Source of the DNA: Pseudomonas vancouverensis
GTDB lineage: Bacteria; Pseudomonadota; Gammaproteobacteria; Pseudomonadales; Pseudomonadaceae
Assembly: GCF_004348895.1 (NCBI RefSeq)
Contig: NZ_RRZK01000032.1
Span: 62,001-126,000, forward strand
Direction: 5' to 3'
DNA: 64,000 nt
Shown: positions 1-9,011 of the stretch, one piece after another
How positions within the stretch are numbered: the first letter of the stretch is position 1
How the letters are laid out: every line of letters begins with the position of its first letter
Notes under the pieces: model-generated
What the model saw: the letters and a program-made list of their open reading frames with translations, nothing else
Told to the model about the DNA's origin: nothing
Databases searched by the model: none
Program-made: the position numbers and the translations under genes

Positions 1-65
1 GCGAACGTTACATTGCCGTGCGTGAATTGAACGCCGACAACGATATCGCTGCGAACAATAACTAA
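1..65 (+). CDS. rlmN: RlmN C-terminus (23S rRNA/tRNA adenine-C2 methyltransferase), partial
   Basis: Only the last 20 codons lie in the window, ending at TAA 63-65. The frame reads ERYIAVRELNADND followed by an Asn/Ala-rich tail. The assignment rests mainly on position: rlmN lies directly upstream of pilF-rodZ-ispG in pseudomonads. RlmN is a radical-SAM enzyme that methylates A2503 of 23S rRNA; none of its catalytic motifs are in the visible part. The pilF start follows after 12 bp, so the two are probably co-transcribed. Confidence 0.6.
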   Translation, partial: ERYIAVRELNADNDIAANNN

Positions 66-77
66 GAGAGGATCTCT

Positions 78-836
78 ATGCCCCTGCGCTTTGCGCTGCT
101 TTTGCTATTGGCCAGCCTTTGCGCTGGCTGTGTGCTTTCGGGTGACTACAACCCGATGAAGACCAGCAAGGGTCGTGATGAAGCGCGAGAGGCCTACGTA
201 CAGTTGGGTATCGGTTATCTGCAGGAAGGCATGACCGAGCGTGCGAAAGTCCCTCTGAAAAAGGCGCTGGAGCTGGATGGCTCGGATGCGGACGCCAACG
301 CCGCGCTGGCCTTGGTCTTCCAGGCGGAGATGGAGCCTGCGCTGGCCGATGAGCATTTTCGCAAGGCGCTGTCCTCGCGCCCAAAAGATGCGCGAATCCT
401 TAACAACTACGGCAGTTTTCTTTTCGAGCAAAAACGTTACAAGCAAGCCTACGAGCGCTTTGAACAAGCCGCTGCCGACACCCTGTATCCTGAGCGTTCG
501 CGTGTGTTCGAGAACCTCGGCATGACGGCTTCGATGCTCGGTCAGCGCGAGTTGGCGCAGCAGCAACTGGAAAAAGCCCTGCGTTTGAACCGTCAACAGC
601 CACGTGCGTTGCTGGAAATGGCTGAGTTGTCTTACGAAGACAGGCATTATGTGCCCGCGCGCGATTATTACGATCGTTTTAGCCTGCTTACCGAGCAAAA
701 TGCACGTAGTCTATTGCTCGGCGTTCGGCTGGCAAAAGTGTTCGACGATCGCGACAAGGCCGCCAGTGCAGGCCTGAAATTAAAACGACTTTATCCCGGT
801 ACGCCGGAATATCAGCAATACCTGTCGGAGCAATGA
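78..836 (+). CDS. pilF: Type IV pilus biogenesis/stability lipoprotein PilF (PilW)
   Basis: This 252-residue protein is the outer-membrane pilotin that helps the PilQ secretin localise and multimerise. It has a short hydrophobic signal ending in a lipobox-like LCAGC with the acceptor Cys at residue 18. The mature part is helical TPR repeats, with typical runs such as AYVQLGIGYLQEG, ILNNYGSFLFEQ and VFENLGMTASMLG. The length matches the family. An AGAGAGG ribosome site precedes the ATG at 78. Its stop overlaps the rodZ start (ATGA at 833-836), so translation is probably coupled. It belongs to the run rlmN-pilF-rodZ-ispG-hisS-yfgM-bamB. Confidence 0.93.
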   Translation: MPLRFALLLLLASLCAGCVLSGDYNPMKTSKGRDEAREAYVQLGIGYLQEGMTERAKVPLKKALELDGSDADANAALALVFQAEMEPALADEHFRKALSSRPKDARILNNYGSFLFEQKRYKQAYERFEQAAADTLYPERSRVFENLGMTASMLGQRELAQQQLEKALRLNRQQPRALLEMAELSYEDRHYVPARDYYDRFSLLTEQNARSLLLGVRLAKVFDDRDKAASAGLKLKRLYPGTPEYQQYLSEQ

Positions 837-1867
837 TGAAAGCGGCGCATCCCGAAGTTGTAGCAGCGAATCGCGTTAACCCCGGTGAGACTTTGCGCCA
901 GGCCCGCGAGAGCAATGGCTGGTCGCTGAGCGAAGTGGCCCTCAAGCTCAACCTCACTGTCAGCTCCCTGAGCAACCTGGAAGCCGGTGACTTCGACAAG
1001 CTGCCGGGTCACACCTTTGCCCGCGGTTATATTCGCGCCTACGCGAAGCTGCTCGGCATGGACCAGGCCATTCTCGTCCAGCAATTCGACCAATCCACCG
1101 GTACCGACTCCCAGGGCAGCAATGTGCACAGCCTGGGGCGCATCGAAGAGCCGGTGCGTGTCTCCCATACCATCCTGCGCATCGTCAGCCTGTTGCTGCT
1201 GATCGCGGTGATCGGCGGTGGCTTCGTCTGGTGGCAGGATCAAACCTCGATGCGCGCCAAGGACCTGATCGGCCTGACGCCTGAGCACGTTGAAGTCGAA
1301 GGTGCCGACGGCACCACCCAGATCCATCCGCTGGACGAGCCGGAGGACCAGGCTGTCGCGGAAGGCCAGGCCGAAGGTTCGACCACGACTCCGTCCGAAA
1401 GCACGGCTGAAGCACCGAGCGAAACACCAGCCGCTGCGCCAGCCGCGCCTGCACAGGCTGCACCGGTGCCTGCGGCACCGGCCCATAACACTGCGCCGGT
1501 TGTGGCTGCACCCGTGAGCCCGGCAATTCCCGCAACGCCGGCTGCGCCTGCCGCGCCAGCTCCGGTTGTGACTGCGCCGGCTGTCCCAAGTGCGCCAGCT
1601 CCGGTTGCAACGGCCCCGACGGCCGGTCAAGGTCAGGTTCAAATCCAGTTCACCGCCGATTGCTGGACACAAGTCACCGACGGTGGCGGCAAAGTACTGT
1701 TCAGTGGTCTCAAGCGTAAAGGCGACAGTGTTACCGTCAACGGCAAACCACCGTTCGCCGTGCGTCTGGGCTTCGCCCGTGGCGCGCAGGTCAGTTACAA
1801 CGGCCAGGCCGTTGATGTCGCTCCTTTCACCAGTGGCGAGACTGCTCGCCTGAAGTTGGGTCAATAA
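833..1867 (+). CDS. rodZ: RodZ-like cytoskeletal HTH membrane protein
   Basis: This 344-residue single-pass inner-membrane protein links MreB filaments to the elongation machinery and supports rod shape. Residues about 16-80 form a Cro/CI-type helix-turn-helix (GETLRQARESNGWSLSEVA, then LSNLEAGD). A membrane segment lies near residues 117-137 (LRIVSLLLLIAVIGGGFVWW). A long Ala/Pro-rich periplasmic linker follows to about residue 265. The last 80 residues form the DUF4115 beta domain (QIQFTADCWTQVTDGGGK). The gene overlaps pilF by 4 bp and stops 3 bp before ispG. The repetitive Ala-Pro linker is likely to vary in length between strains. Confidence 0.93.
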   Translation: MMKAAHPEVVAANRVNPGETLRQARESNGWSLSEVALKLNLTVSSLSNLEAGDFDKLPGHTFARGYIRAYAKLLGMDQAILVQQFDQSTGTDSQGSNVHSLGRIEEPVRVSHTILRIVSLLLLIAVIGGGFVWWQDQTSMRAKDLIGLTPEHVEVEGADGTTQIHPLDEPEDQAVAEGQAEGSTTTPSESTAEAPSETPAAAPAAPAQAAPVPAAPAHNTAPVVAAPVSPAIPATPAAPAAPAPVVTAPAVPSAPAPVATAPTAGQGQVQIQFTADCWTQVTDGGGKVLFSGLKRKGDSVTVNGKPPFAVRLGFARGAQVSYNGQAVDVAPFTSGETARLKLGQ

Positions 1868-1870
1868 GTC

Positions 1871-2980
1871 ATGCACGGCGAATCTCCAATCAAACGTCGC
1901 GAATCCCGCAAGATCTGGGTCGGTAACGTACCTGTTGGCGGCGATGCACCCATTGCCGTGCAGAGCATGACCAACAGCGACACCAACGACGTCGCGGCGA
2001 CTGTCGCGCAGATCAATCGTCTGGAAGCGGCCGGTGTCGATATCGTGCGGGTCTCCGTACCGGACATGGACGCAGCCGAAGCCTTCGGCAAGATCAAACA
2101 ACTGGTCAAGGTGCCGTTGGTTGCCGACATCCACTTCGACTACAAGATCGCGTTGCGCGTAGCCGAGCTGGGTGTGGACTGCCTGCGGATCAACCCGGGC
2201 AACATCGGGCGTGAAGATCGCGTGCGTGCGGTAGTGGATGCCGCCCGTGACCGCGGAATCCCGATTCGCATCGGCGTGAACGCCGGTTCCCTGGAAAAAG
2301 ACCTGCAAAAGAAATACGGCGAGCCGACGCCGGCCGCGCTGGTCGAATCCGCCTTGCGTCACGTCGAACATCTGGAGCGCCTGAATTTCCAGGACTTCAA
2401 GGTCAGCGTGAAGGCTTCCGACGTGTTCATGGCCGTTGAGGCCTACCGTCTGCTGGCCAAGGAAATCGTCCAGCCGTTGCACCTGGGGATCACTGAAGCG
2501 GGCGGATTGCGCTCAGGCACAGTGAAATCCGCCGTGGGCCTCGGTATGCTGCTCGCCGAAGGGATTGGCGATACTATTCGCATTTCGTTGGCGGCCGACC
2601 CGGTCGAGGAAGTCAAAGTCGGTTACGACATCCTCAAGTCCCTGCACCTGCGTTCCCGTGGCATCAACTTCATCGCCTGCCCGAGCTGCTCGCGGCAGAA
2701 CTTCGATGTGGTCAAGACCATGAACGAGCTGGAAGGGCGCCTTGAAGATTTGCTGGTGCCGCTGGATGTCGCGGTGATCGGCTGCGTGGTCAATGGCCCG
2801 GGTGAAGCCAAGGAAGCCCATATCGGCTTGACCGGTGGCACCCCGAACCTGATCTACATCGACGGCAAGCCGGCACAGAAACTGACCAATGACAATCTTG
2901 TGGATGAGCTGGAACGCTTGATCCGCGAGAAAGCGGCCGAAAAGGTCGAAGCCGACGCTGCCGTAATCGCACGTGGCTAA
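1871..2980 (+). CDS. ispG: 4-hydroxy-3-methylbut-2-enyl diphosphate synthase (flavodoxin)
   Basis: This 369-residue enzyme of the MEP isoprenoid pathway converts methylerythritol cyclodiphosphate to HMBPP with electrons from flavodoxin. The TIM-barrel domain is evident (VADIHFDY, LRINPGNIG, IRIGVNAGSLEKD, LGITEAGG). The C-terminal [4Fe-4S] ligands are present in ACPSCSRQ and IGCVVNGPGEAKEA. The length is that of the proteobacterial form. The ATG follows the rodZ stop by 3 bp and hisS begins 39 bp after the stop, so it sits inside an operon. Confidence 0.97.
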   Translation: MHGESPIKRRESRKIWVGNVPVGGDAPIAVQSMTNSDTNDVAATVAQINRLEAAGVDIVRVSVPDMDAAEAFGKIKQLVKVPLVADIHFDYKIALRVAELGVDCLRINPGNIGREDRVRAVVDAARDRGIPIRIGVNAGSLEKDLQKKYGEPTPAALVESALRHVEHLERLNFQDFKVSVKASDVFMAVEAYRLLAKEIVQPLHLGITEAGGLRSGTVKSAVGLGMLLAEGIGDTIRISLAADPVEEVKVGYDILKSLHLRSRGINFIACPSCSRQNFDVVKTMNELEGRLEDLLVPLDVAVIGCVVNGPGEAKEAHIGLTGGTPNLIYIDGKPAQKLTNDNLVDELERLIREKAAEKVEADAAVIARG

Positions 2981-3019
2981 GCCTGGCAAAAAAAGAGCCG
3001 AAGGAATTAAGGAATTCAA

Positions 3020-4309
3020 GTGAGCAAGTCTCTACAAGCCATTCGTGGCATGAACGACATCCTGCCCGAGCAGACCCCGCTGTGGCGTCATTTCGAAGGC
3101 ACCGTTTCGCGCCTGCTGGATAACTACGGTTACAAGCAGATCCGCATGCCGATCGTCGAATTCACCGAGCTGTTCAAGCGCTCCATCGGTGAAGTGACCG
3201 ACATCGTCGAAAAAGAGATGTACACCTTCGACGACCGCAACGGCGACTCCCTGACCCTGCGTCCCGAAGGCACCGCGGCCTGTGTACGGGCAGTGCTGGA
3301 ACATGGCATCACCGGCGGTGGCCAGGTGCAGAAACTCTGGTACATCGGCCCGATGTTCCGTCACGAGCGTCCGCAGAAAGGTCGTTATCGCCAGTTCCAC
3401 CAGATCGGCGTTGAAGTGTTCAACCTCGACGGTCCGGACATCGACGCCGAACTGATCGTGCTGACCTGGCGCCTGTGGGGCGAGCTGGGCATCCGCGATG
3501 CGGTCAAGCTCGAGCTCAACAGCTTGGGCACCAGCGAGTCCCGTGGGCGTTACCGTGAAGCGCTGGTCGAGTACCTCTCGGCGCACCTGGACAAGCTCGA
3601 CGAAGACAGCCAGCGTCGCCTGAAAACCAATCCGCTGCGGGTGCTTGATACCAAGAACGCCGACACTCAGGCGGTATTGGTCAATGCGCCGAAAATGGCC
3701 GATTACCTCGATGACGAATCTCGCGTGCACTTCGAGGGTCTCAAGGCTCGCCTGGACGCCGCCGGCATTCCTTATGTGATCAACCCGAAGCTGGTTCGCG
3801 GGCTGGATTACTACAGCAAGACCGTTTTTGAATGGGTCACCGACAAACTCGGCGCCCAGGGCACCGTCTGCGCCGGTGGTCGTTACGACGGTCTGGTCGA
3901 GCAGATGGGCGGCAAACCTACCGCCGGTGTCGGTTTCGCCATGGGCATCGAGCGTCTGGTGTTGCTGCTGGAAACCCTGGAGCAGATCCCGGAAGAAATC
4001 TCCCGTCAGGTCGACGTTTACCTCTGCGCCTTCGGTGAGGCTGCCGAACTGGCCGGCCTGACCCTGGCGGAGCGCGTGCGTGACCAGTTGCCCAACCTGC
4101 GCCTGCAAGTCAACGCCGGTGCCGGCAGTTTCAAGAGCCAGTTCAAGAAAGCCGACAAGAGCGGTGCGTTGTATGCACTGATCCTCGGTGACGACGAAAT
4201 GGCCCAGCAAGTGGTAGGTTTCAAACCCCTGCGTGGCCAGGGCGAACAACAAAGCATTGCCTGGGATGCGCTCGCTGCACACCTGGCCACCTGCGTCGTG
4301 CAGGGTTGA
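3020..4309 (+). CDS. hisS: Histidyl-tRNA synthetase
   Basis: This 429-residue class II aminoacyl-tRNA synthetase charges tRNA-His. Class II motif 2 is visible as MFRHERPQKGRYRQFHQIGVE. The histidine-specific segments are LVRGLDYYSKTVFEW and AGGRYDGLVEQMGG, and motif 3 is GVGFAMGIERL. The C-terminal anticodon-binding domain covers the last 95 or so residues. The start is a GTG preceded by AAGGAATTCAA, and the N-terminus SKSLQAIRGMND fits the family. It is part of the ispG-hisS-yfgM-bamB run. Confidence 0.97.
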   Translation: MSKSLQAIRGMNDILPEQTPLWRHFEGTVSRLLDNYGYKQIRMPIVEFTELFKRSIGEVTDIVEKEMYTFDDRNGDSLTLRPEGTAACVRAVLEHGITGGGQVQKLWYIGPMFRHERPQKGRYRQFHQIGVEVFNLDGPDIDAELIVLTWRLWGELGIRDAVKLELNSLGTSESRGRYREALVEYLSAHLDKLDEDSQRRLKTNPLRVLDTKNADTQAVLVNAPKMADYLDDESRVHFEGLKARLDAAGIPYVINPKLVRGLDYYSKTVFEWVTDKLGAQGTVCAGGRYDGLVEQMGGKPTAGVGFAMGIERLVLLLETLEQIPEEISRQVDVYLCAFGEAAELAGLTLAERVRDQLPNLRLQVNAGAGSFKSQFKKADKSGALYALILGDDEMAQQVVGFKPLRGQGEQQSIAWDALAAHLATCVVQG

Positions 4310-4350
4310 AGCTGTCTAAACAGCCGATTTAGCGATTAAGGAGTATTGGG

Positions 4351-4992
4351 GTGTCGAGTACCGAAGACGAACAGCTGGCGGATTTGAAGGATTGGTGGTC
4401 ACGCAACGGCAAGCCCCTGGTCACTGGCGGCCTGTTGGCGCTGGTCATCGTGTTCGGCTGGCAGGCGTTCCACAAATATCAGAGCGGTCAGGCGCAAGGC
4501 GCGTCTGTGCTCTATCAGCAATTGCTGGAAACCACTCTGACGCCCGATGGCAAGCCTGACGCAGCCCGTGTTGCCGACCTGGCCTCCAAGCTCAGCAGTG
4601 AGTACGGCGGTACTGCCTATGCGCAGTACGGCAGCCTGTTCGTGGCGAAAGTCGCGGTCGACAGCGGCAAGCTGGACGACGCGGCCGCTCAACTGAAAGC
4701 CATCGTCGACAAACCGGCCAACCCGGCGCTGGGCGAAATCGCCCGTCAACGCCTGGCTCAGGTGCTGGGCGCGCAGAACAAGGCTGACGAAGCCTTGAAA
4801 CTGCTGGACGGCGATGCCGACAAGGCATTCCTGGCCACTCGCGAAGAACTCAAGGGCGACCTGCTGGTGCAGTTGGGTCGTGCCGACGACGCGTACAAGG
4901 CGTATCAAAAAGCCAAGGCAGCCCTGTCGGATGAAGCGGCAGTCGGTGGCCTACAAATCAAGCTGGACGACCTGGCCAAAGGGGATGCGTGA
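4351..4992 (+). CDS. yfgM: YfgM-family tetratricopeptide inner-membrane protein
   Basis: This 213-residue protein has a cytosolic N-terminus, one membrane segment near residues 24-43 (LVTGGLLALVIVFGWQAF) and a periplasmic TPR-like domain. YfgM works with the Sec translocon/PpiD periplasmic chaperone network in enterobacteria; that role is inferred by family here. The start is a GTG at 4351 with AGGAG seven bases upstream. The 3' end overlaps the start of bamB by 8 bp, as expected for the conserved yfgM-bamB pair. Confidence 0.9.
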   Translation: MSSTEDEQLADLKDWWSRNGKPLVTGGLLALVIVFGWQAFHKYQSGQAQGASVLYQQLLETTLTPDGKPDAARVADLASKLSSEYGGTAYAQYGSLFVAKVAVDSGKLDDAAAQLKAIVDKPANPALGEIARQRLAQVLGAQNKADEALKLLDGDADKAFLATREELKGDLLVQLGRADDAYKAYQKAKAALSDEAAVGGLQIKLDDLAKGDA

Positions 4993-6136
4993 CGTGATCC
5001 GTTGGAAACATGCAGCATTGCTGGCTCTGGCCTTGTTGGCCGCGGGTTGCAGCAGCAACAGCAAAAAAGAGTTGCCTCCAGCCGAACTGGTCGACTTCAA
5101 GGAAGAAGTGGTTCTGCACAAAGAGTGGAGTCGTTCGATCGGTGACGGTCAGGGCGAAACCTACAACATGCTGGTGCCGGCAATCGATGGCGATACCATC
5201 TATGCCGCCGACGTCACTGGCGTGCTGGTGGCCATGGATCGTCACACCGGTGACGTGAAGTGGAAAAAGGATCTTGAGCTGCCTGTATCCGGCGCCGTTG
5301 GCGTGGGTTACGGTCTGGTCCTGATCGGTACGCTGAAAGGCGAGATCGTGGCGCTCGACGCCATCAACGGTGAAGAGAAGTGGCGCGCTCGCGTGACCAG
5401 TGAAGTCCTCGCGCCACCTGCCAACAACGGTGACGTTGTGGTGGTCCAGACCCAGGACGACCGTCTGATCGGTCTGGATGCGTCCACCGGCAACCGTCGC
5501 TGGATCTATGACAGCACGCCTGCGGTATTGACCCTGCGTGGCACCAGTGCGCCGATCGTGACCAACCGCCTCGCGGTGGCTGGCCTGTCGACCGGCAAAG
5601 TGGTTGCCGTGGATATCTCCAACGGCGTACCGGTGTGGGAACAGCGTGTTGCCATTCCCCAAGGTCGTTCGGAACTGGAGCGCGTGGTGGATATCGACGG
5701 CGGCTTGCTGCTGTCGGGTGAGACGATCTACGTCGCCAGCTATCAGGGTCGCGTTGCCGCGCTGGACCTGCAAAGCGGTCGCCAGCTCTGGCAGCGTGAT
5801 GCTTCCAGCTACGCCGGCCTCGCCCAGGGTTTTGGCAACGTTTACGTGAGCCTGTCTTCGGGTACCGTTGAAGGCGTTGACGAGCGTTCCACCACAGCCT
5901 TGTGGAGCAACGATTCGTTGGCCCGCCGTCAACTGTCGGCGCCGGAAGTGTTCTCCAGCTATGTAGCAGTCGGTGACCTGGAAGGTTACCTGCACCTGTT
6001 GAGTCAGGTGGACGGTCGATTCGTCGCCCGTGAGCGTATCGACAGCGACGGCCTGCGTGCCCGTCCGCTGGTGGTGGGCGACACGATTTATGTGTATGGC
6101 AACAGCGGCAAACTGGAAGCCCTGACCATCAAGTAA
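4985..6136 (+). CDS. bamB: Outer-membrane beta-barrel assembly factor BamB
   Basis: This 383-residue lipoprotein of the BAM complex is an eight-bladed PQQ-like propeller that assists BamA in folding outer-membrane barrels. The signal peptide ends in LAAGC at residues 18-22. Repeated blade motifs are visible (GVLVAMDRHTGDVKW, GEIVALDAINGEEKW, DRLIGLDASTGNRRW, GRVAALDLQSGRQLW). I chose the ATG at 4985, inside the end of yfgM; a GTG three codons later at 4994 is the only close alternative and leaves the signal intact. A strong terminator follows at 6216-6238. Confidence 0.95.
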   Translation: MRDVIRWKHAALLALALLAAGCSSNSKKELPPAELVDFKEEVVLHKEWSRSIGDGQGETYNMLVPAIDGDTIYAADVTGVLVAMDRHTGDVKWKKDLELPVSGAVGVGYGLVLIGTLKGEIVALDAINGEEKWRARVTSEVLAPPANNGDVVVVQTQDDRLIGLDASTGNRRWIYDSTPAVLTLRGTSAPIVTNRLAVAGLSTGKVVAVDISNGVPVWEQRVAIPQGRSELERVVDIDGGLLLSGETIYVASYQGRVAALDLQSGRQLWQRDASSYAGLAQGFGNVYVSLSSGTVEGVDERSTTALWSNDSLARRQLSAPEVFSSYVAVGDLEGYLHLLSQVDGRFVARERIDSDGLRARPLVVGDTIYVYGNSGKLEALTIK

Positions 6137-6215
6137 GAACTATGCTTGGGGTTAACCCCCCAGGCAGCCCCGGATTCTGGGGTTTGCAGCGTGTCTAACG
6201 CTGCCCCGAGCACCA

Positions 6216-6238
6216 GCCGCTGCCTCGCAGCGGCTTTT
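6216..6238 (+). terminator. Rho-independent terminator after bamB
   Basis: A perfect 8-bp stem GCCGCTGC/GCAGCGGC with loop CTC is followed by TTTTGT. It separates the ispG-hisS-yfgM-bamB operon from der, which starts 32 bp downstream. Der may therefore depend on readthrough or on a promoter within the 134-bp gap. Confidence 0.85.
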
Positions 6239-6270
6239 GTATTTTCTGAAATAACGAAGTGGAGAGCCGC

Positions 6271-7740
6271 ATGGTTCCCGTAATCGCCCTGGTGGGCCGA
6301 CCGAACGTCGGCAAGTCCACCTTGTTCAACCGCCTGACCAGGACTCGGGACGCCATCGTCGGCGACCTGTCCGGTCTGACCCGTGATCGCCAGTACGGTG
6401 AGGCCAAGTGGCAAGGGCGTTCCTACATTCTGATCGACACCGGCGGTATCTCCGGTGACGAGCATGGTATGGACGAAAAAATGGCCGAGCAGTCGCTGCT
6501 GGCCATTGAAGAAGCCGATGTGGTGCTGTTCCTGGTGGATGCCAAGGCCGGTTTTACCGCTGCCGACCAGATGATCGCCGAGCATTTGCGCAAGCGTAAC
6601 AAGCGTTCCCACGTGGTCGCCAACAAGGTCGACAACATCGACCCGGAAATGGCCCGTGCCGAATTCGCTCCATTGGGTATGGGCCATGCGATTCCGATCG
6701 CCGGTGCCCACGGCCGTGGTATCACCCAGTTGCTGGAAGCGGCACTGAGTGACTTCCCGAAAGACGAAGACGAGCCGGAAGAAGGCGAAGAAGAAGACGT
6801 AGCCGAAGGCGAGGAAGCCAAGCGCATTCCTGGCCCGAGCGAAAAAGACGGGATCAAGATCGCCATCATCGGTCGCCCGAACGTCGGCAAGTCGACCCTG
6901 GTCAACCGCATGCTCGGTGAAGACCGGGTGATCGTCTACGACCAGCCCGGCACCACCCGCGACAGTATCTACATCCCGTTCGAACGTAACGACGAGAAGT
7001 ACACGCTGATCGACACCGCCGGTGTGCGCAAGCGCGGCAAGATCCACGAAGAAGTCGAAAAATTCTCCGTGGTCAAAACCCTGCAGGCGATCAAAGACGC
7101 CAACGTGGTGATCTTCGTGATGGACGCCCGCGAAGGCGTGGTGGACCACGACCTCAACTTGCTGGGCTTCGCCCTCGAAGCCGGTCGTGCGTTGGTCATC
7201 GCGATCAACAAGTGGGACGGCATGACGCCGAGCGAGCGTGACTTCGTCAAGGTCGAGTTGCAGCGTCGTCTGTTCTTCGTCGACTTCGCCGACATTCACT
7301 TCATCTCGGCCCTGCACGGTACTGGCGTGGGCAACCTGTATGCGTCGGTACAGAACTCCTTCAAGTCTGCGGTCACCCGTTGGCCGACCAGCCGCCTGAC
7401 CCAGATCCTCGAAGATGCGGTCACCGAGCACCAGCCGCCGATGGTCAACAGCCGCCGGATCAAGCTGCGATATGCCCACTTGGGTGGCGCGAACCCGCCG
7501 ATCATCGTGATTCACGGTAACCAGATCGAGAAGGTGCCGAAGTCTTACGTTCGCTACCTGGAAAACACTTATCGCCGCGTGCTGAAGCTGGTCGGTACGC
7601 CGATCCGCATCGAGTTCAAGGGCGGTGAGAACCCGTACGAAGGCAACAAGAACTCGCTGACCGACCGTCAGGTCAACAAGAAGCGTCGCTTGATGTCGCA
7701 CCACAAGAAAGCCGACAAGAAGCGCCGCGACAAGCGCTGA
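6271..7740 (+). CDS. der: Ribosome-assembly GTPase Der (EngA)
   Basis: This 489-residue protein has two consecutive GTPase domains and a C-terminal KH-like domain, the signature of Der, which is needed for 50S subunit maturation. The first P-loop is GRPNVGKSTLFNRL near residue 8, and the second is GRPNVGKSTLVNRML near residue 202. DTAG and NKWD motifs follow. An acidic linker of about 25 residues rich in Glu separates the two G domains. The ATG at 6271 is chosen, with GGAG upstream; an in-frame GTG 12 bp earlier has no room for that site. The C-terminus is Lys/Arg-rich, consistent with RNA binding. Confidence 0.97.
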   Translation: MVPVIALVGRPNVGKSTLFNRLTRTRDAIVGDLSGLTRDRQYGEAKWQGRSYILIDTGGISGDEHGMDEKMAEQSLLAIEEADVVLFLVDAKAGFTAADQMIAEHLRKRNKRSHVVANKVDNIDPEMARAEFAPLGMGHAIPIAGAHGRGITQLLEAALSDFPKDEDEPEEGEEEDVAEGEEAKRIPGPSEKDGIKIAIIGRPNVGKSTLVNRMLGEDRVIVYDQPGTTRDSIYIPFERNDEKYTLIDTAGVRKRGKIHEEVEKFSVVKTLQAIKDANVVIFVMDAREGVVDHDLNLLGFALEAGRALVIAINKWDGMTPSERDFVKVELQRRLFFVDFADIHFISALHGTGVGNLYASVQNSFKSAVTRWPTSRLTQILEDAVTEHQPPMVNSRRIKLRYAHLGGANPPIIVIHGNQIEKVPKSYVRYLENTYRRVLKLVGTPIRIEFKGGENPYEGNKNSLTDRQVNKKRRLMSHHKKADKKRRDKR

Positions 7741-7766
7741 TCGAGGTTTTTTTCGTGGGATGAAGA

Positions 7767-7788
7767 GGGCGCCGATGGCGCCCTTTTT
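7767..7788 (+). terminator. Terminator after der
   Basis: A 7-bp perfect stem GGGCGCC/GGCGCCC with a GAT loop is followed by five T. It lies 27 bp after the der stop. Confidence 0.88.
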
Positions 7789-7862
7789 CATGTCTGTCGT
7801 TTGGGCTATCCTCGGACTCCCCCGCGCCGTCGTAGAGCCGGGTGTTGAGCAGGGAACCACCG

Positions 7863-9011
7863 ATGATCACCAGCAAGCTGCCGAATGTCGGCATCACCAT
7901 CTTCACCCAGATGTCTCAGCTCGCGGCACAGACCGGCGCGCTCAATCTGTCCCAGGGTTTTCCCGATTTCGATGCGCCGCGAGCCTTGTGCGATGCGGTC
8001 GGTCGGCACATATCCAACGGCCACAACCAGTATTCGCCGATGACCGGATTGCCGGTATTACGCCAGCAGGTCGCGGCGAAGATCGCCCGCAGCTATGGTG
8101 TGCAGGTTGATGTCGATACGGAAGTCACGGTCACCCCTGGTGCGACCGAAGCAATTTTCTGTGCCATTCAGGCCGTTATCCACAGTGGCGACGAAGTCAT
8201 CGTGTTCGACCCGGCCTATGACAGCTACGAACCTTCGGTAGAGCTGGCCGGGGGGCGTTGCGTGCACGTGCAACTGGGCCTGAACGATTTCAGTATCGAC
8301 TTCGACAAGCTTGCCCAGGCACTGAGCCCGCGCACGCGGATGATCATTCTCAACTCTCCGCACAACCCCAGTGGTGCGCTGATCAGCCGGGCCGAGCTCG
8401 ACCAGCTGGCAGCCTTGATCCGTGATCGCGATATCTATGTGATCAGCGACGAAGTCTACGAACACCTGGTGTATGACGGTGTGCCCCATGTCAGCGTGCT
8501 GGCCCATGAAGAGCTGTATCAACGTGCCTTCGTGGTCAGTTCCTTCGGCAAGACCTACCACGTCACTGGCTGGAAAACCGGCTACGTGGTTGCACCGCCG
8601 GCCCTGACGGCGGAACTGCGCAAAGTGCACCAATACGTCAATTTCTGTGGTGTGACACCACTGCAGTACGCCTTGGCCGATTTCATGGCCGAGCATCCCG
8701 AGCACGTCGAGGAACTGCCGGGTTTCTACCAGGCCAAGCGCGATCTGTTCTGCGATCTGCTGGCACCCTCGCGTTTCAGCTTCACACGGGTGAGCGGCAC
8801 TTACTTCCAGTTGGTCGATTACTCGCAGATCCGCCCTGACCTCAATGACGTCGAGATGGCCCTGTGGATGACCCGCGAGCACGGTGTGGCAAGCATCCCG
8901 ATTTCGGTGTTCTACCAGACGCCGCCGGAAGGCCAGCGTCTGATACGGCTGTGTTTTGCCAAACGCGAGGAGACCCTGCGCGAAGCAGCGGAAAAACTAT
9001 GCGTGATCTGA
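7863..9011 (+). CDS. PLP-dependent methionine/glutamine-type aminotransferase (YbdL-like)
   Basis: This 382-residue fold-type I aminotransferase resembles E. coli YbdL, a methionine aminotransferase. The PLP lysine is in SSFGKTYHVTGWKTGY and the substrate-contact region is NSPHNPSGA. Other conserved segments are SQGFPDFD near the N-terminus and the C-terminal arginine in RLIRLCFAK. I chose the ATG at 7863 because GGGAA precedes it; a TTG 21 bp upstream is in frame but poorly placed. The gene overlaps the omega-amidase gene by 13 bp. Family knowledge suggests that it transaminates ketomethylthiobutyrate to methionine with glutamine as donor. The exact donor is inferred. Confidence 0.88.
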   Translation: MITSKLPNVGITIFTQMSQLAAQTGALNLSQGFPDFDAPRALCDAVGRHISNGHNQYSPMTGLPVLRQQVAAKIARSYGVQVDVDTEVTVTPGATEAIFCAIQAVIHSGDEVIVFDPAYDSYEPSVELAGGRCVHVQLGLNDFSIDFDKLAQALSPRTRMIILNSPHNPSGALISRAELDQLAALIRDRDIYVISDEVYEHLVYDGVPHVSVLAHEELYQRAFVVSSFGKTYHVTGWKTGYVVAPPALTAELRKVHQYVNFCGVTPLQYALADFMAEHPEHVEELPGFYQAKRDLFCDLLAPSRFSFTRVSGTYFQLVDYSQIRPDLNDVEMALWMTREHGVASIPISVFYQTPPEGQRLIRLCFAKREETLREAAEKLCVI